Shown piece after piece: positions 4,404 through 5,116 of a stretch of 5,116 bases of DNA. The position numbers and the translations under genes are program-made. The notes under the pieces were generated by a model. The model did no database searches. It was given only the letters and a program-made list of their open reading frames with translations, and was not told the origin of the DNA. The DNA comes from Methanoregulaceae archaeon (GTDB taxonomy: Archaea; Halobacteriota; Methanomicrobia; Methanomicrobiales; Methanospirillaceae), in the NCBI GenBank assembly GCA_019695435.1, contig JACTVF010000196.1, positions 1-5,116 of the forward strand, written 5' to 3'. How positions within the stretch are numbered: position 1 is the first letter of the stretch; every line of letters starts with the position of its first letter.

Positions 4404-5116
4404 TTACTTCTGGATCTCCAGCGTTACCGAAAAATTCCGGACCGTATGGGTAAGTGCGCCAAGGCTGATCACGTCAGCCCCAGTCCGCGCATACTCCCGG
4501 ATCGTCTCTGCGGTAATCCCTCCCGAGAGTTCGATGGTGACCCGATCCCGGAGTCCGGCCTGTTCAAGTCCATGGATCGTTGTTCGGACGCTGTCCGGTG
4601 TCATGTTATCGAATAGCAGGATATCTGCGCCGGCCTGTGCAGCCGCAAGCGCATCATCCGCGTTCTCCACCTCGATCTCGATCTTCCTGTAGATACTTGC
4701 CGCCTTTGCCCGCCGAACCGCTTCTTTGACCGGCACAAGGATCAGGTGGTTGTCCTTGATGAGCACACCGTCACTCAGGCTCGACCGGTGGGGATCACCG
4801 CCCCCGAGTGCCATGGCTTTCTTATCAAGCGCCCGCAGGCCCGGGCAGGTTTTGCGCGTCCCTGCCACCCGGCAGTGGGGGTTTTCTGCCTTCACCAGTC
4901 CCGCCATTTTTTGTGTCTGCGTGGCAATCCCGCTCATCCTGCCAATAATGTTGAGTGCGGTGCGTTCTACGAGCAGGATCTTTTTTGCATCCCCCGAGAG
5001 CGAGAGAAGGACGTTCCCGGTCTGTACGGGCTCACCGTCGCGGATATCCTGCTGCACGTCCACCCCGAAATGGGAAAAGAGCGCCGCTGCCTCCAGAAGA
5101 CCGGCAGCGACACCAT
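4404..5116 (-). CDS. nadC: Quinolinate phosphoribosyltransferase (nicotinate-nucleotide pyrophosphorylase), N-terminus outside window
   Basis: NadC converts quinolinate and PRPP to nicotinate mononucleotide, CO2 and pyrophosphate, the step of de novo NAD synthesis after NadA. The visible 236 residues begin GVAAGLLEAAALFSHFGVDV, typical of the family's N-terminal half. They include DGEPV, the ERTALNIIGRMSGIAT helix, the substrate-binding GTRKT, KKAMALGGGDPHRSSLSD with the conserved His-Arg, and LIKDNH. The alpha/beta-barrel strands follow: IEIEVEN, DILLFDNM, IELSGGI and DVISLGALTH. All key substrate-binding residues expected in this part are present, and the C-terminus is complete at TAA 4404-4406. 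The full protein is usually about 280 residues, so roughly 40 are missing to the right. A GTG at 5063 is internal, not the start. The enzyme is cytosolic; its upstream neighbours, possibly nadA and aspartate dehydrogenase, are not visible. Confidence 0.96.
   Translation of the reverse strand, partial: GVAAGLLEAAALFSHFGVDVQQDIRDGEPVQTGNVLLSLSGDAKKILLVERTALNIIGRMSGIATQTQKMAGLVKAENPHCRVAGTRKTCPGLRALDKKAMALGGGDPHRSSLSDGVLIKDNHLILVPVKEAVRRAKAASIYRKIEIEVENADDALAAAQAGADILLFDNMTPDSVRTTIHGLEQAGLRDRVTIELSGGITAETIREYARTGADVISLGALTHTVRNFSVTLEIQK

Noticed and set aside
1..5116. CRISPR array, insertion sequence, attachment site or defence island
   Set aside because: No regularly spaced repeats, transposase, integrase or terminal inverted repeats were seen on either strand.

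Overview
The window looks like a piece of a methanogen chromosome, most likely from order Methanomicrobiales (inference). It carries an archaeal COG2054-type kinase that resembles MfnE of methanofuran biosynthesis. Promoters look archaeal: TATA boxes sit about 25 bases upstream of start codons that mostly lack ribosome binding sites. The DNA is GC-rich with AT-rich intergenic stretches. The membrane-anchored phospholipase D-like protein and the small wHTH/HTH regulator pair also fit this group. No mobile element, CRISPR array, rRNA or tRNA gene is visible.

Layout, left to right. A kinase gene, probably mfnE, reads leftward and runs off the left edge (1-624). Divergent from it is a 553-residue exported protein with a lamin-tail-like N-terminal region, two HKD motifs and a C-terminal membrane anchor (677-2338). 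The two genes share a 52-base gap with a palindromic TTATAA exactly midway between their ATG codons. A two-gene leftward operon follows: a winged-helix regulator (2750-2995) whose stop overlaps the start of a small HTH regulator with a C-terminal cysteine cluster (2445-2753). Divergent from this pair is a small membrane-tethered OB-fold protein (3066-3431). The shared promoter region contains two adjacent TGTTAACA palindromes, a good candidate autoregulatory operator. A leftward HEAT-repeat gene (3468-4058) is broken by one in-frame TGA. A 345-base gap (4059-4403) holds that gene's promoter, a possible structured RNA on the + strand ending in seven T, and a 34-codon ORF directly after nadC. 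The window ends inside nadC (4404-5116, leftward), which lacks its N-terminal part.

Two genes are core metabolism: NadC makes nicotinate mononucleotide for NAD, and MfnE makes a methanofuran precursor. The middle genes are accessory. The clearest regulatory logic is the regulator operon, the OB-fold gene and their shared operator region. I see no new multi-gene defence or metabolic system. The points most worth following up are the operator, the symmetric promoter, the interrupted HEAT gene and the structured intergenic segment.
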